From contig NZ_GL732488.1 in assembly GCF_000187745.1 (NCBI RefSeq), positions 179,415 to 243,414 of the forward strand: DNA of 64,000 bases, read 5' to 3'. Each line of letters begins with the position of its first letter. Position 1 is the first letter of the stretch. The notes beneath the pieces were generated by a model that ran no database searches, was not told the origin of the DNA, and saw only the letters and a program-made list of their open reading frames with translations. Positions 25,794 through 36,267 of this stretch are shown piece after piece. The stretch is from Streptococcus sp. M334 (GTDB lineage Bacteria > Bacillota > Bacilli > Lactobacillales > Streptococcaceae). Made by a program: the position numbers and the translations under genes.

Positions 25794-26390
25794 ATGTCAA
25801 ACGAAAAAAACATTAACACTAACGTAGAAAAGAAAGATGCTACTGCTGTAGCTCACGAAATCAAAGGGGAACTTACTTACGAAGATAAAGTTATCCAAAA
25901 AATCATTGGTCTGTCACTAGAAAACGTTTCAGGTCTTTTGGGAATCGACGGTGGTTTCTTCTCAAATCTTAAAGAAAAAATCGTTAACAGCGATGACGTA
26001 ACAAGTGGTGTTAACGTAGAAGTTGGTAAAACACAAGTCGCAGTTGACTTAAACATTATTGCTGAGTACCAAAAAAATGTTCCAGCTTTATATTCAGAAA
26101 TCAGAGAAATCGTATCTTCAGAAGTTGCTAAAATGACTGACTTGGAAGTTGTTGAAATCAACGTAAACGTTGTCGACATCAAAACTAAAGAACAACATGA
26201 AGCAGACTCAGTAAGCCTTCAAGATCGCGTATCTGACGTTGCTGAATCAACAGGAGAATTCGCTTCAGAACAATTCGAAAAAGCTAAATCTGGTTTCTCA
26301 ACTGTTCAAGAAAAAGTTAGCGAAGGTGTAGAAGCTGTTAAAGGTGCAGCAACTGGTGTAGTATCTCACGAAAAAACTCGTGTAAACTAA
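25794..26390 (+). CDS. gls24: Asp23/Gls24 family envelope stress protein
   Basis: A 198-residue protein. The Asp23 domain spans about residues 25-140 (GELTYEDKVIQKIIGLSLENVSG at its start, DLNIIAEYQKNVPALYSEI in the middle). A helical, alanine- and lysine-rich tail (FASEQFEKAKSGFSTVQEKV) follows. Gls24 proteins are membrane-associated stress proteins in streptococci and enterococci. Strong AAAGGAG. Third intact gene of the operon. Confidence 0.92.
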   Translation: MSNEKNINTNVEKKDATAVAHEIKGELTYEDKVIQKIIGLSLENVSGLLGIDGGFFSNLKEKIVNSDDVTSGVNVEVGKTQVAVDLNIIAEYQKNVPALYSEIREIVSSEVAKMTDLEVVEINVNVVDIKTKEQHEADSVSLQDRVSDVAESTGEFASEQFEKAKSGFSTVQEKVSEGVEAVKGAATGVVSHEKTRVN

Positions 26391-26420
26391 GATAAAATAA
26401 ATATAACAGGAGAAATTATC

Positions 26421-26624
26421 ATGTCAGTAGAAGAAAAATTAAATCAAGCTAAGGGTTCTATTAAAGAAGGTGTTGGTAAAGCCATCGGTGATGAAAAAAT
26501 GGAAAAAGAAGGAACAGCTGAAAAAGTTGTTTCTAAAGTAAAAGAAGTTGCTGAAGATGCCAAAGACGCTGTAGAAGGCGCTATCGATGGTGTTAAAAAC
26601 ATATTGAGTGGCGACAATAAATAA
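26421..26624 (+). CDS. CsbD family stress protein
   Basis: A 67-residue hydrophilic helical protein, [24 protein letters not shown], the CsbD signature. CsbD proteins are stress-induced with unknown mechanism. Preceded by AGGAGA and closing the Gls24 operon. The Lys/Glu/Ala-rich tail is typical. Confidence 0.88.
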   Translation: MSVEEKLNQAKGSIKEGVGKAIGDEKMEKEGTAEKVVSKVKEVAEDAKDAVEGAIDGVKNILSGDNK

Positions 26625-26631
26625 GGCTAAA

Positions 26632-26735
26632 AGTTACTTTATCTTTTTAGTAACATTAGTCAAAAGAGTCTGAGTCAAGATGATTCTCAGAAAACAAAAA
26701 GCTAGAGATTTCCAATTGCGGAACTCTAGCTTTTT
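26632..26735. terminator. Hairpins after CsbD gene
   Basis: GTTACT / AGTAAC (26632-26653) is weak. AAAAAGCTAGAG / CTCTAGCTTTTT (26697-26735) is a good intrinsic terminator and may also be the end of the IS remnant that follows. Confidence 0.65.
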
Positions 26736-26739
26736 AATT

Positions 26740-27040
26740 TTGCCTCTTTCTCTTATTATATTTCAGCAGGTTGTTGACCATGAGTACGAATCCCATGTCA
26801 ATTCTCACTTTACGCTCACCTCTCAGCTAACATCTCTTATAACCCAAACAAACCTTTATCTGCCCAAAGACAGATTTCATATCAATCTTACGTTTAGCGA
26901 AAATTTATCTACCCTTGGAAGATAAAAGTGCCTGATATTTTTTAGTTTTTAAACACTGGTAACGTTCATTTATATACAGTCCCTTTTGAGGGGCTGATTC
27001 AGGTTCACAATTGCAGTCAACATTGATTTCAAGGCTGTTT
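26740..27040 (-). pseudogene. IS1182-type transposase remnant (C-terminal part)
   Basis: Minus-strand translation, with stops and frame changes, gives RKIDMKSVFGQIKVCLGYKRC and RKVRIDMGFVLMVNNLLKYNKRK, the conserved end of IS1182-group DDE transposases. Upstream pieces around 26950-27040 include GTATATAAATGAACGTTACCAG (end of the domain with TLYKNERYQ-like sequence). Only about 300 bases remain and no intact ends are evident. Confidence 0.65.
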
Positions 27041-27045
27041 GATTT

Positions 27046-27501
27046 CTACCTCCTCTTTTTCATGATGTATTTTCGTATAGGTGTTTCAACCATTTGAACG
27101 ATTTCAAATCCTTCTTTTTGGTAAAGATTCTGAGCTGTTTGATTTGCCTCGTAGACATTTAGAGAAATAGTATCTATGTCTTCATTTTCAAATGCCAAAC
27201 TAACAAATTTCCTTAAAGCCTGGCTACCTAAGCCTTGCCCCTGTTTCTGGGGATTGATAAAAAATCTTCCAATATGAAGATTGCTGTCTTCTTGCCTGAT
27301 TTTCTGGATAAGCCCCACAAACTCTTGTCCATCAAATATAGAAAAGATTCCATCCAAATCTTGCAAAACTTGAATTGTCAAGGGAAAAGGAATTATTGTT
27401 CCCATCCATTGTTCTTGAAAGGATTTGCCAAGGGAGTTGGACCATTGGCATACGCGCTGAGCATTTTCTACGCTTAACTTTTCTTCAAAACGAATTGTCA
27501 T
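27046..27501 (-). CDS. GNAT family N-acetyltransferase
   Basis: A 151-residue protein with the acetyl-CoA loop QKQGQGLGSQALRKFVSLAF (consensus Q/RxxGxG/A) near residues 87-92 and the C-terminal strand VYEANQTAQNLYQKEGFE. The acceptor is unknown. A GAGG site lies nine bases upstream of ATG. It is divergent from the prepilin peptidase and separated from it by 69 bases that hold the competence box. Confidence 0.85.
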   Translation of the reverse strand: MTIRFEEKLSVENAQRVCQWSNSLGKSFQEQWMGTIIPFPLTIQVLQDLDGIFSIFDGQEFVGLIQKIRQEDSNLHIGRFFINPQKQGQGLGSQALRKFVSLAFENEDIDTISLNVYEANQTAQNLYQKEGFEIVQMVETPIRKYIMKKRR

Positions 27502-27555
27502 CTTTGCCTCACCATCTTATCTATGTTTCTCCATTATACTACTTCTCCTATTTTT

Positions 27556-27563
27556 TACGAATA
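27556..27563 (+). promoter_or_regulatory. Competence box (cin-box) of prepilin peptidase gene
   Basis: TACGAATA, a perfect match to the ComX/sigma-X recognition octamer, preceded by a T-rich run. It lies only seven bases before the ATG, so transcription should begin at or next to the start codon. Confidence 0.85.
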
Positions 27564-27570
27564 GATAAGT

Positions 27571-28230
27571 ATGATTAATATTTATTTTTTTCTTGTCGGG
27601 AGCATTCTCGCTTCCTTTCTTGGTTTGGTTATTGACCGTTTCCCAGAGCAATCCATTATCAGCCCAGCCAGTCACTGCGATTCCTGTCAGGCTCGCTTGC
27701 GCCCCTTAGATTTGATTCCGATTCTCTCGCAGGTGCTCAATCGCTTTCGCTGTCGCTACTGCAAGGCTCCTTATCCCGTCTGGTATGCCCTTTTGGAACT
27801 AGGCTTAGGGCTCCTCTTTCTGGCTTGGTCTTGGGAATTGCTTTCCTTGAGTCAAGTCATCCTAATCACTGCTGGTTTGACCTTGGGCATCTACGACTTT
27901 CACCATCAGGAATATCCCTTACTGGTCTGGATGACTTTCCACCTAATCCTCATGGCTTCCTCTGGCTGGAATCTGGTCATGGTCTTCTTCCTTGCTCTTG
28001 GAATTTTAGCTCATTTTATCGATATTCGCATGGGCGCAGGGGATTTTCTCTTTTTAGCTTCTTGCGCTCTCGTCTTTAGCGTAACCGAATTACTTATCTT
28101 GATTCAGTTTGCTTCTGCGACGGGGATTCTAGCCTTTCTCCTGAAAAAGAAAAAGGAAAGACTTCCTTTTGTGCCTTTCCTCTTACTCGCTACTTGTGTG
28201 ATTATTTTTGGTAAGCTACTGCTTGTTTGA
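27571..28230 (+). CDS. cclA: Type IV prepilin peptidase (competence)
   Basis: A 219-residue membrane protein with eight segments. The N-terminal [16 protein letters not shown] and the two CxxC zinc pairs CDSCQ / CRYCKAPYP are the methyltransferase-like loop of A24 peptidases. The catalytic aspartates are in [12 protein letters not shown] and GAGDFLF. It processes ComG pseudopilins for DNA uptake. The cin-box places it in the ComX regulon. Its end overlaps trpA convergently by 29 bases. Confidence 0.92.
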   Translation: MINIYFFLVGSILASFLGLVIDRFPEQSIISPASHCDSCQARLRPLDLIPILSQVLNRFRCRYCKAPYPVWYALLELGLGLLFLAWSWELLSLSQVILITAGLTLGIYDFHHQEYPLLVWMTFHLILMASSGWNLVMVFFLALGILAHFIDIRMGAGDFLFLASCALVFSVTELLILIQFASATGILAFLLKKKKERLPFVPFLLLATCVIIFGKLLLV

Positions 28231-28978
28231 TAAAGTCCTGAATTGGCTCTCCTTCATGGAGAGCTTTTACAATTTTCGAACCAACGATAACGCCATCTGA
28301 TACCGCATTGAAGCGTTCTACATCGGCTTGACTAGATACGCCAAATCCTGTCAAGACTGGAATGTCAGCCACTTGATGCAATTGTGCCAAGTGCTTGTCC
28401 AAATCTGCACGATAATTGCCAGATTTCCCTGTTACCCCATTGATGGCAACTGCATAGACGAATCCTTCTGCCCCTTCAATCAACTCTTTCTGACGCTCAA
28501 TCCCTGTGGTCAAGCTTACTAAAGGAATCAAAGCAATGTCTGTGTCTACCAAAAAAGGCTCTACAAAGTTAGCATGCTCATGAGGCAGGTCTGGGATAAT
28601 CAAACCCTTAACCGCTGTATCTGCCAAATTTTTGACAAAGTTCTCCACACCGTACTGAAAGAGGGGGTTGAAGTAGGTCATAATGACCAGTGGAATCTCT
28701 GTTTCAATGGTTTTCAAGGTTTCAACCAAAGCTTCTGTCGAAGTCCCGTGGGCTAGACTGCGCAAGCCTGCTTCTTCGATAACAGGTCCATCTGCAACAG
28801 GATCTGAAAAAGGAATGCCTACTTCAATAGCAGAGACACCCAAATTTTCTAAAAAGTGGATTGTTTCACCGAGACCATCCAAACCTTTCTCGTGGTCTCC
28901 AGCCATGATATAGGGAACAAAAATTCCTTTTCCAGCTGCTTTTATAGCGTTCAATTTTTCTGTTAATGTCTTAGGCAT
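28202..28978 (-). CDS. trpA: Tryptophan synthase alpha chain
   Basis: A 258-residue TIM barrel that cleaves indole-3-glycerol phosphate to indole. Motifs: catalytic Glu in [16 protein letters not shown] and catalytic Asp in [10 protein letters not shown]. The start MPKTLTEKL overlaps trpB by eight bases; a longer frame would run inside trpB. Last gene of trpEGDCFBA, convergent with the prepilin peptidase and without a separate terminator. Confidence 0.95.
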   Translation of the reverse strand: MPKTLTEKLNAIKAAGKGIFVPYIMAGDHEKGLDGLGETIHFLENLGVSAIEVGIPFSDPVADGPVIEEAGLRSLAHGTSTEALVETLKTIETEIPLVIMTYFNPLFQYGVENFVKNLADTAVKGLIIPDLPHEHANFVEPFLVDTDIALIPLVSLTTGIERQKELIEGAEGFVYAVAINGVTGKSGNYRADLDKHLAQLHQVADIPVLTGFGVSSQADVERFNAVSDGVIVGSKIVKALHEGEPIQDFIKQAVAYQK

Positions 28979-30194
28979 GAGCTTCTCCCTTCTTTGCTGC
29001 ATCTGCTTCCAAGCGGTCTTTGACTTGAACCACATCCTTGTCACCACGACCTGATAGACAGACAATCATGGACTTGTCTGGTCCGAGTTCTTTGGCCAAT
29101 TTCACCGCAAAGGCGATTGCATGGCTAGATTCCAAGGCTGGGATAATCCCTTCCACACGAGACAAGAGTTGGAATCCTTCCAAGGCTTCCTCGTCAGTCA
29201 CAGGAACATAGCTGGCACGCTTGATGTCGTTATAATGAGAATGTTCTGGACCGATACCAGGGTAGTCCAAACCTGCTGAGATAGAGAAGGCTTCAAGAAT
29301 TTGACCATGAGCATCTTGGAGCACATCCATGAGGGAACCGTGAAGGACACCAGGACGACCCTTGGTCAAGGTAGCTGCGTGGTGCTCCGTATCCACACCA
29401 AGTCCAGCCGCTTCAGCCCCATACATGGCTACCGACTCATCTTCTACAAATGGATGGAAGAGCCCGATAGCATTCGACCCACCACCAACACAGGCTACTA
29501 GGGCATCTGGTAAGTCTTGACCTGTCATATCGCGATACTGTTGTTTGGCTTCCCTACCGATGACACTTTGGAAGTCACGAACGATTTCTGGGAAAGGATG
29601 AGGCCCCAAGGCAGAACCAAGGATATAGTGGGTATCATCGATATTTGCCACCCATGAACGAAGGGCTGCATTGACCGCATCCTTGAGCACGCGCGAACCA
29701 TCTGTCACAGCCTCAACCTTGGCTCCCAAAAGCTCCATGCGGAAGACATTGAGAGCTTGGCGTTTGACATCTTCCTCACCCATGTAGATGGTACATTCCA
29801 TGTTAAAGAGGGCTGCAGCTGTTGCAGTTGCCACACCGTGCTGACCAGCACCTGTTTCAGCAATAATTTTCTTTTTACCCATGCGTTTGGCAAGCAAAAC
29901 TTGTCCTAAGGCATTGTTAATCTTGTGGGCCCCTGTATGGTTAAGGTCTTCACGTTTAAGATAAATCTTGGCTCCGCCAATATACTGGGTCAAGTTTTTT
30001 GCGTAGTAAAGAGGAGTTTCACGCCCCACATACTGGCGCAAGAGTTGGTTTAATTCCTCTTGGAAACTTGGGTCTGCCTGACTTTCACGATAAGCCTTCT
30101 CCAACTCCAAAACTGCTGTCATCAATGTTTCTGGGACGAAACGTCCACCGAATTTTCCGTAAAATCCATCTTTATTTGGTTCCTGATATGCCAT
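28971..30194 (-). CDS. trpB: Tryptophan synthase beta chain
   Basis: A 407-residue PLP enzyme that condenses indole with serine. The PLP Lys lies in [11 protein letters not shown], the catalytic Glu in [13 protein letters not shown], and the phosphate loop is [10 protein letters not shown]. It is paired with trpA as usual. A second beta-chain gene lies upstream at 35059. It overlaps trpF by 23 bases. Confidence 0.95.
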   Translation of the reverse strand: MAYQEPNKDGFYGKFGGRFVPETLMTAVLELEKAYRESQADPSFQEELNQLLRQYVGRETPLYYAKNLTQYIGGAKIYLKREDLNHTGAHKINNALGQVLLAKRMGKKKIIAETGAGQHGVATATAAALFNMECTIYMGEEDVKRQALNVFRMELLGAKVEAVTDGSRVLKDAVNAALRSWVANIDDTHYILGSALGPHPFPEIVRDFQSVIGREAKQQYRDMTGQDLPDALVACVGGGSNAIGLFHPFVEDESVAMYGAEAAGLGVDTEHHAATLTKGRPGVLHGSLMDVLQDAHGQILEAFSISAGLDYPGIGPEHSHYNDIKRASYVPVTDEEALEGFQLLSRVEGIIPALESSHAIAFAVKLAKELGPDKSMIVCLSGRGDKDVVQVKDRLEADAAKKGEAHA

Positions 30195-30771
30195 TCTTTA
30201 CCCTCTCTATAAATCTTCTAATCTTTTCATGATCTTTTTGTCCATCTGTCTCCACTCCGCTTGATACATCTACTGCATAGGGAGTAAAGTGTTGAATTGC
30301 TTTTACTACATTGTCTTCATTAAGCCCACCTGCGATAAAGAAGGGCTGAGTTAGTCCAATCGTATCCAGTTGAGCCCAGTCAAAGGGCTGGCCACTTCCT
30401 GCCACAGGGGCATCAAAGAGTAGATAATCTGCCTGAGAATTGGGCACATGACCCTCTCCATCCACCTGCACAGCCTGAATACTGGCACAAGGCAAATTCT
30501 CAAACAAATCATCTGCCACCTGACCGTGAACTTGAACCAAGTCCAAGCCAACTTTGTCAATGACTTCTAGCAGTTCTGCCCGACTTGGTGAAACAAATAC
30601 ACCAACCTTTTTGACATCTGCAGGAATAAGCTTTGCCAGCTCAGCAGCCTGATCCAAGGTCACCTGTCTCTTACTAGGTGCCAAGACAAAACCGATGTAG
30701 TCTGCCCCTGCTGAAACGGCTGTTACCACCGCTTCCTTGGTCAATAATCCGCAAATTTTAACCTTTGTCAA
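30172..30771 (-). CDS. trpF: Phosphoribosylanthranilate isomerase
   Basis: A 199-residue TIM barrel. Catalytic Cys in VKICGL at the N-terminus and Asp in AVDVSSGVE near the end. I use a TTG start (TTGACAAAGGTT) because AAGGAG sits eight bases upstream and family proteins begin [M]TKVKICG; the longer frame would extend back into trpC. It overlaps trpC by 14 bases. Confidence 0.93.
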   Translation of the reverse strand: MTKVKICGLLTKEAVVTAVSAGADYIGFVLAPSKRQVTLDQAAELAKLIPADVKKVGVFVSPSRAELLEVIDKVGLDLVQVHGQVADDLFENLPCASIQAVQVDGEGHVPNSQADYLLFDAPVAGSGQPFDWAQLDTIGLTQPFFIAGGLNEDNVVKAIQHFTPYAVDVSSGVETDGQKDHEKIRRFIERVKNGISGTK

Positions 30772-31525
30772 TCTGTAACTCCTTGATTCTCTGAGCCACA
30801 TCCTCTGCCTGCATGAGAGCTGTCCCAACCAAAATTCCGTTAAAGTAGGGTGCTAGTCGTTCCGCATCCTGCCCTGTGAAAATGGCAGATTCAGAAATGT
30901 AATAGCGACCTTCCTTAAAGTGCTGGGCCAAGTCTACACTAGTCTGCAAGTCGACTTCAAAGGTGGTCAAGTTGCGGTTATTAACCCCAATAATCTCAGC
31001 ACCAAGCCTGTGGGCCACTTCTAGTTCAGATAGATTGTGAGTCTCCACCAAGACTTCTAGACCAAGCTCTGTCGCGTAGTCGTACAGTTCCTTGAGACGT
31101 TCTTCTGACAAGGCTGCCACAATGAGCAAGATAACTGTCGCACCTGCATTGCGAGCACGGATGATTTGCTTTTCATCGATGATAAAATCCTTGTTGAGCG
31201 TCGGAATCTCTACCTGACTGGAAATCTCCCGCAGATAATCCAAATGCCCTTTAAAGAAAACTTCATCTGTCAAAACCGAAATCATCACTGCGCCATTCGC
31301 TTCATAAGTCTGGGCCTGTTGCACAATATCTACATCCAGATTGATATCTCCCAGACTAGGGCTAGCCTTCTTGACCTCAGCGATTACTTGCAAACGGTCC
31401 TGGTGATTCTTCAAAAATTCAGCCAGGCGATAGGTCTGGCGCAGGGTCTGGATTTCCTCCAGCTCCATCTGCTCGACCTCACGCGCCTTCTGCTCTAAGA
31501 TTCGTGCTAAAAATTCCTGACTCAT
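30758..31525 (-). CDS. trpC: Indole-3-glycerol phosphate synthase
   Basis: A 255-residue TIM barrel. Motifs [15 protein letters not shown] (catalytic Lys), [12 protein letters not shown] and [14 protein letters not shown] are canonical. Four-base overlap with trpD. Confidence 0.95.
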   Translation of the reverse strand: MSQEFLARILEQKAREVEQMELEEIQTLRQTYRLAEFLKNHQDRLQVIAEVKKASPSLGDINLDVDIVQQAQTYEANGAVMISVLTDEVFFKGHLDYLREISSQVEIPTLNKDFIIDEKQIIRARNAGATVILLIVAALSEERLKELYDYATELGLEVLVETHNLSELEVAHRLGAEIIGVNNRNLTTFEVDLQTSVDLAQHFKEGRYYISESAIFTGQDAERLAPYFNGILVGTALMQAEDVAQRIKELQIDKG

Positions 31526-32526
31526 TTTTGGTACTCCTGTAACAGTCTGAGTTTTTCAAGGGCCTTGCCACTAGCAATCACTTGACGAGCCAAGGCAACT
31601 CCTTCCTTGATACTAGCTACCTTACCATTAGCATAGAAACCAAGACCAGCATTTAAAACTGTAGTTTCCAAGAATGGACTTGGTTCGTTTTGAAGAACAC
31701 TAAGCAAAATTTCTGCATTTTCCTGAGCATTGCCTCCACGGATATCTTCGATAGCGTAGCGCTCCATCCCCAAATCCTCTGGAGTAAAGCTTGACAAGGT
31801 GATTTCGCCATTTTCAAGAAGAGCAATCTTGGTTGTTCCGTTCAAGCCGGCTTCATCCAAGCCTTCTGGTCCAGCAACTACGATAGCACGTTTGCGCCCC
31901 ATATTTTTCAAAACCTGAGCTGTACTTTCTAGAAGTTCTGGACGACTAATTCCAAGAAGCTGTGTTTCCAAAGCCATTGGATGAATCAGTGGACCAGTCA
32001 AGTTCATGATTGTTGGAATTCCTAGTTCCAAACGAGCTGGCATGATGTATTTCATAGCTGGGTGCATATTTTTAGCGAAGAGAAAGACGATGCCAGTTTT
32101 ATCAAAGACCTTACCTAGTTCAGCTGGTTTGAGATCAAGATTGATGCCTAAGGCTTCGAGGACATCTGCAGAACCAGATTTAGAAGAAATCGAGCGATTA
32201 CCATGTTTTGCCATATGAACACCGCCACCAGCCAAGACAAAGGCTGCAGTTGTGGAGATGTTAAAGCTGAAAGACTTGTCCCCACCTGTACCACAGTTGT
32301 CCATGGCATCATGAATTTCAGTTGGAATATGTTGGGCATGCCCTCTCATGACTTGGGCAATGGCTGTGCGTTCTTCAGGTGTTTCCCCCTTCATCTTAAG
32401 AGCCAAAAGGAGAGAAGCAATCTGCGCCTCCGTTACACGGCCAGTTACGATACGCTCAATGACATCCGTCATTTCCACACCTGATAAATTTTCAAATTTT
32501 GCTAGTTTTTCAATAATCTCTTTCAT
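31522..32526 (-). CDS. trpD: Anthranilate phosphoribosyltransferase
   Basis: A 334-residue enzyme with the PRPP loop [17 protein letters not shown] and the anthranilate-site [20 protein letters not shown]. It is not fused to the glutamine amidotransferase. Start [11 protein letters not shown] follows trpG by ten bases. Confidence 0.95.
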   Translation of the reverse strand: MKEIIEKLAKFENLSGVEMTDVIERIVTGRVTEAQIASLLLALKMKGETPEERTAIAQVMRGHAQHIPTEIHDAMDNCGTGGDKSFSFNISTTAAFVLAGGGVHMAKHGNRSISSKSGSADVLEALGINLDLKPAELGKVFDKTGIVFLFAKNMHPAMKYIMPARLELGIPTIMNLTGPLIHPMALETQLLGISRPELLESTAQVLKNMGRKRAIVVAGPEGLDEAGLNGTTKIALLENGEITLSSFTPEDLGMERYAIEDIRGGNAQENAEILLSVLQNEPSPFLETTVLNAGLGFYANGKVASIKEGVALARQVIASGKALEKLRLLQEYQK

Positions 32527-32536
32527 CCTAGTTTCC

Positions 32537-33103
32537 TCACTTTACAACCTTCTCAATAAAATTCCGAATAGAAGACAAGCCATCTGGCGTTCCAATGCTC
32601 TCTGGATGGTACTGGAAGCCATAAATCGGTAGGTTTTTATGTTGAATTCCCATAATAGCTTGGTCATCAGTTGAACGAGCTGTCACTTCAAAGTTTTCTG
32701 GCATTTCTTCAATTAAAATACTGTGGTAACGCATGACCGCACGGCCATCCTCGATACCTTGATACAAAACAGATGGTGCTTCAAAGCTGATATTGCTCTG
32801 TTTCCCATGCATGACTTTTGGAGCCAAACCTAACTTACCACCAAAGACTTCTGCAATGGCTTGGTGACCCAAACAAATCCCAAGAATCGGCTTCTTGCCA
32901 GCAAAATCACGAATCATGTCTTCCATCTTACCAGCATCAACAGGCCAACCGGGACCAGGAGAAAAGACCAGACCATCTGCTTTTCCAGCTTCTTCATACA
33001 GCTTGGGATCATCATTTCTCAAAACCTGAACTTCTGCAAAATTCCCAATGTACTGCGCCAAGTTATAGGTAAAAGAATCATAGTTGTCAATCAATAAAAT
33101 CAT
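32537..33103 (-). CDS. trpG: Anthranilate synthase component II (glutamine amidotransferase)
   Basis: A 188-residue class I amidotransferase with the triad Cys in GICLGHQ and His/Glu in FQYHPES. It supplies ammonia to TrpE. It may also serve as PabA. Overlaps trpE by four bases. Confidence 0.94.
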   Translation of the reverse strand: MILLIDNYDSFTYNLAQYIGNFAEVQVLRNDDPKLYEEAGKADGLVFSPGPGWPVDAGKMEDMIRDFAGKKPILGICLGHQAIAEVFGGKLGLAPKVMHGKQSNISFEAPSVLYQGIEDGRAVMRYHSILIEEMPENFEVTARSTDDQAIMGIQHKNLPIYGFQYHPESIGTPDGLSSIRNFIEKVVK

Positions 33104-34461
33104 GGTCTTAGTTCTCCAATTCTAGTCATAGATTTAGCCTTGTTAATGGTTTCTTGGTATTCGTTTTGGGCGATAGAGTCATAGACAATCCCTGCCCCAG
33201 CCTGCACATAGGCTGTTTGATTTTTGAGAATCATAGTTCGGATGGCGATGGCGAAATCCATATCACCCGTCGCAGACAAGTAACCGATTGCTCCTGCATA
33301 TACGCCACGTTTTTCCGTTTCCAGTTCATAGATGCGTCTCATAGCCCGAATCTTTGGCGCTCCTGACACTGTTCCAGCTGGAAGTGTAGATTTCAAAGCA
33401 TCCATGGCAGTGAGTTCTGGAAGCAAACGCCCCTTGACCACGCTGGTCAAATGCATGACATAACGGAAGAGCTCCACTTCCATATACTTAGTGACTTGGA
33501 CACTGGCCGTTTCAGAGATGCGACCAATATCATTACGACCCAAGTCTACTAACATCCGATGCTCTGCTGTTTCCTTCTCATCCGAAAGCAGGTCTGTCGC
33601 CAAAGCCTTGTCTTCTTCATCCGTAGCTCCTCTTGGTCGCGTACCTGCAATCGGATTGGTTGTCACGATGCCATTTTTGACAGAAACCAAACTTTCTGGA
33701 CTTGCTCCGATGATTTGATAATCCCCAAAGTCATAGAAATAAAGGTAATTAGATGGATTGGTCACGCGGAGATTTCTGTAGAAGTCAAATGGATTTCCAG
33801 TAACCTCTGCTGAGAAGCGTTGACTAAGTACACATTGGAACATATCGCCATTACGAATCAAGTCACGAGCAGTTTCCACCATTTCCTCAAACTTCTGAGG
33901 AGCGATATGCGGTTTGAAGTCTAACGGAGATAGATCCAAGTCTTCAAATTCATTTAGAGCAGGAATGCGTAATTCCTCAAGCACTTGGTTCAAGGCTTTT
34001 TCCAAATCTTCTTGACTACGCTCGCTATAGAGAGCATCCTCGATGACATGGATTTTCTCCTTCTTGTGATCAAAGACAATGTAACTCTCATAGACGAAGA
34101 AATGCATGTCTGGCGTTCCAATTGTATCTTGAGGGATTTGACCAATTTCTTCATAAAGCGAAATCATATCGTAACCAACAAAACCAATGGCTCCCCCACC
34201 AAAAGGGAGGTCTGAATGGTGCTGGCTCTTATGAGTTACTTCATAAAGAAAATCCAAGGGATCACGATCAATCGCTTGACCATTTTGATAAAGGACTCCA
34301 TTTTCAAACTTAATCTCAAAAACTGGATTATAAGCTAGGATAGAAAAACGAGCTGTTTCCTTGTCTCTCGGAATACTCTCTAAGATAACCTTGTGTTGCC
34401 CCTTTAGGCGCATATAAGCCAAGATTGGTGATAAGACATCTCCATGAATGATTCGTTCCAT
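33100..34461 (-). CDS. trpE: Anthranilate synthase component I
   Basis: A 453-residue chorismate-utilising enzyme with GTRPRGATDEED, LVDLGRNDIGRIS and the C-terminal TLPAGTVSGAPK and YAGAIGYL blocks. A Trp feedback-site-like N-terminal stretch LLESIPRDK (ILESIPRDKETARFS) is present. AAAGGGA precedes the ATG. First structural gene after the T-box leader. Confidence 0.95.
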   Translation of the reverse strand: MERIIHGDVLSPILAYMRLKGQHKVILESIPRDKETARFSILAYNPVFEIKFENGVLYQNGQAIDRDPLDFLYEVTHKSQHHSDLPFGGGAIGFVGYDMISLYEEIGQIPQDTIGTPDMHFFVYESYIVFDHKKEKIHVIEDALYSERSQEDLEKALNQVLEELRIPALNEFEDLDLSPLDFKPHIAPQKFEEMVETARDLIRNGDMFQCVLSQRFSAEVTGNPFDFYRNLRVTNPSNYLYFYDFGDYQIIGASPESLVSVKNGIVTTNPIAGTRPRGATDEEDKALATDLLSDEKETAEHRMLVDLGRNDIGRISETASVQVTKYMEVELFRYVMHLTSVVKGRLLPELTAMDALKSTLPAGTVSGAPKIRAMRRIYELETEKRGVYAGAIGYLSATGDMDFAIAIRTMILKNQTAYVQAGAGIVYDSIAQNEYQETINKAKSMTRIGELRP

Positions 34462-34810
34462 TGTAATTTCCCTTTCAGTTCCTTTTTTTAATTTTTTATC
34501 TTTTTCTATTTCCCTTAAATAGTGCGGACGGGAGGTAAAATTATCCAGTGGATGATTTTAGCAATCCAGGAAATGAAAGACCTAATTTTGAGCTCCTCGC
34601 TCATTCATTTCTAGGCTCAGGCTAAAATAGTTCCCCGAACTATTTTACTCTCAAAAATTCCGTCCTATAGAAGCATATTTGCTTCTATAGGATACCACTA
34701 TGGCGGGAAATATCTTTTAAAAGCTCACTTCGTTCGCAAATTTTTTGTAGCAATCTATTTAATAATGAACAATAATTTAAAACTAAACAGCTGAACCTAT
34801 AATAGACATA
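34462..34810 (-). other. Long structured leader segment between T-box and trpE
   Basis: About 340 bases with no gene. It contains a perfect hairpin CCTATAGAAGCA / TGCTTCTATAGG (34665-34692), a second, AAAATAGTT / AACTATTTT (34626-34649), and a third weaker one, AATTATCC / GGATGATT (34541-34557). It is far longer than a normal T-box to gene distance, so it may be an inserted repeat. Confidence 0.5.
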
Positions 34811-35056
34811 TAAAAATCCCCACGCAAAATAACTTGCGTGAGGACGAAATTCGCGGTGCCACCTCAATTATAGGATTTCTCCTATCTCTCATTCCTGTCT
34901 CAGATACCTCCTGTAACAGGCTGTGCGATAAAGGGCACTCCCTTGAGAATTATGTTTTTTTCTCTTGTTTCAAATGGACCCAACCTTACAGCTTTCTCTG
35001 CTTGTTTCCAGCAACCACAAGCTCTCTGTGAGAGAAAAAACTGTAATTTTTCCATC
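34811..35056 (-). promoter_or_regulatory. T-box leader (tryptophan) of trpEGDCFBA
   Basis: The conserved T-box GGTGGCACCGCG is at 34852-34863 on the minus strand, in an AATTGAGGTGGCACCGCG context. The terminator CCTCACGCAA / TTGCGTGGGG with T run follows at 34812-34842. A long Stem I closes with TTTTTTCTCT / AGAGAAAAAA. A UGG specifier candidate is in GGTTGGGTCC (34980-34982). Uncharged tRNA-Trp should permit read-through into trpE. Confidence 0.88.
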
Positions 35057-35058
35057 TA

Positions 35059-36237
35059 TTATTTTTTAGCTTCTAGGTAGTCTGCAATCGCAGCTACGTC
35101 CTTGTCTCCACGACCAGAGACATTGATGATGATAATATCGTCTTTACTTAGTTTCGGTGCACGTTTAACTGCTTCTGCGATAGCATGCGAACTTTCAATC
35201 GCTGGGATAATCCCTTCAGTCTTGCTGAGAAGGAGGAGAGCCTGAACAGCTTCTTCGTCTGTCGCAGCCACATATTCCACGCGACCTGAATCTTTAAAGT
35301 AGGCGTGTTCTGGGCCAACCCCTGGATAGTCCAATCCAGCTGAGATAGAGTAAACTGGAGCTAGCTCTCCATCTTCCTTAAAGACTGCATAAGTCTTCAT
35401 GCCGTCGACAATTCCGATACTACCTTTTGTCATAGTAGCTGCGTGCTTGTCTGTATCAAGTCCGTGACCAGCAGCTTCAACCCCAACCAATTTAACTTCT
35501 TCATCAGCCACATACTGAGAAAAAGCACCGATGGCATTGGAACCACCACCTACACAAGCAATAACGTAGTCTGGTAAGCATCCTTCTTTTTCTAAGATTT
35601 GACGGCGAGATTCTTCACTGATGACCTTTTGGAACTCATGAACAATGGTTGGATATGGGTGAGGTCCCACAGCAGATCCCAGAACATAGAAGGCTTCCAA
35701 GTCATTCATCCATGCTCCAAAGGCTGCATCAACAGCATCTTTGAGGGTACGAGTCCCTGTTTCAACTGCATGAACAGTTGCTCCCATCATCTCCATACGG
35801 AAAACATTGAGACGTTGACGTTCCACATCCTCTGCTCCCATGTAGACATCACAGGCCATACCAAACTTGGCTGCAGCCGCTGCTGTCGCAACCCCGTGCT
35901 GACCAGCTCCTGTTTCTGCGATTACTCGTTTTTTGCCCATGCGTTTAGCCAAAAGAATTTGTCCTAAAACGTTATTGAGTTTGTGAGAGCCAAGGTGGTT
36001 AAGATCTTCACGTTTGAGATAAATCTTAGCACCACCTAGATGCTCTGTCAAACTTTCTGCAAAATAGAGCGGTGTTTCGCGACCTGAATAATCCTTCAAG
36101 TAATGGCGAAATTCTGCCAAAAATTCTGGATCATCCTTGTATTTGTCAAATGTCACTTCCAACTCATCCAACAAAGCCTGAATCGGCTCCGGTACAAAAC
36201 TACCACCAAATTGTCCAAAATAACCTTTAGTTGTCAT
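35059..36237 (-). CDS. trpB: Second tryptophan synthase beta chain (TrpB paralogue)
   Basis: A 392-residue protein that aligns along its length with the operon TrpB (roughly 60 percent by eye), starting [21 protein letters not shown] Lys is in [11 protein letters not shown], catalytic Glu in [13 protein letters not shown] and the glycine loop in [10 protein letters not shown], so it should be active. The C-terminus is shorter (ends DYLEAKK). Open sequence further upstream belongs to the T-box, so I start at the ATG behind GAGGAAAA. It has no trpA partner beside it. It may supply extra beta subunit, or use indole directly. Confidence 0.9.
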   Translation of the reverse strand: MTTKGYFGQFGGSFVPEPIQALLDELEVTFDKYKDDPEFLAEFRHYLKDYSGRETPLYFAESLTEHLGGAKIYLKREDLNHLGSHKLNNVLGQILLAKRMGKKRVIAETGAGQHGVATAAAAAKFGMACDVYMGAEDVERQRLNVFRMEMMGATVHAVETGTRTLKDAVDAAFGAWMNDLEAFYVLGSAVGPHPYPTIVHEFQKVISEESRRQILEKEGCLPDYVIACVGGGSNAIGAFSQYVADEEVKLVGVEAAGHGLDTDKHAATMTKGSIGIVDGMKTYAVFKEDGELAPVYSISAGLDYPGVGPEHAYFKDSGRVEYVAATDEEAVQALLLLSKTEGIIPAIESSHAIAEAVKRAPKLSKDDIIIINVSGRGDKDVAAIADYLEAKK

Positions 36238-36267
36238 AAAATTTTCCTCTTTCAGTATTGATTTCAA

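Noticed and set aside
26680..26925. Plus-strand frame of 81 codons after the CsbD gene
   Set aside because: No ribosome site; it starts inside a terminator hairpin and is antisense to the IS1182-type remnant, whose conserved residues are clear on the other strand.
34685..34867. Minus-strand frame of 60 codons ahead of trpE
   Set aside because: It begins inside the T-box sequence and crosses the terminator and a perfect hairpin; no family or ribosome site.
34979..34982. Other specifier codons for the trp T-box
   Set aside because: Several triplets lie in the bulge region, but UGG occurs at the matching place in both T-boxes and agrees with the downstream genes.
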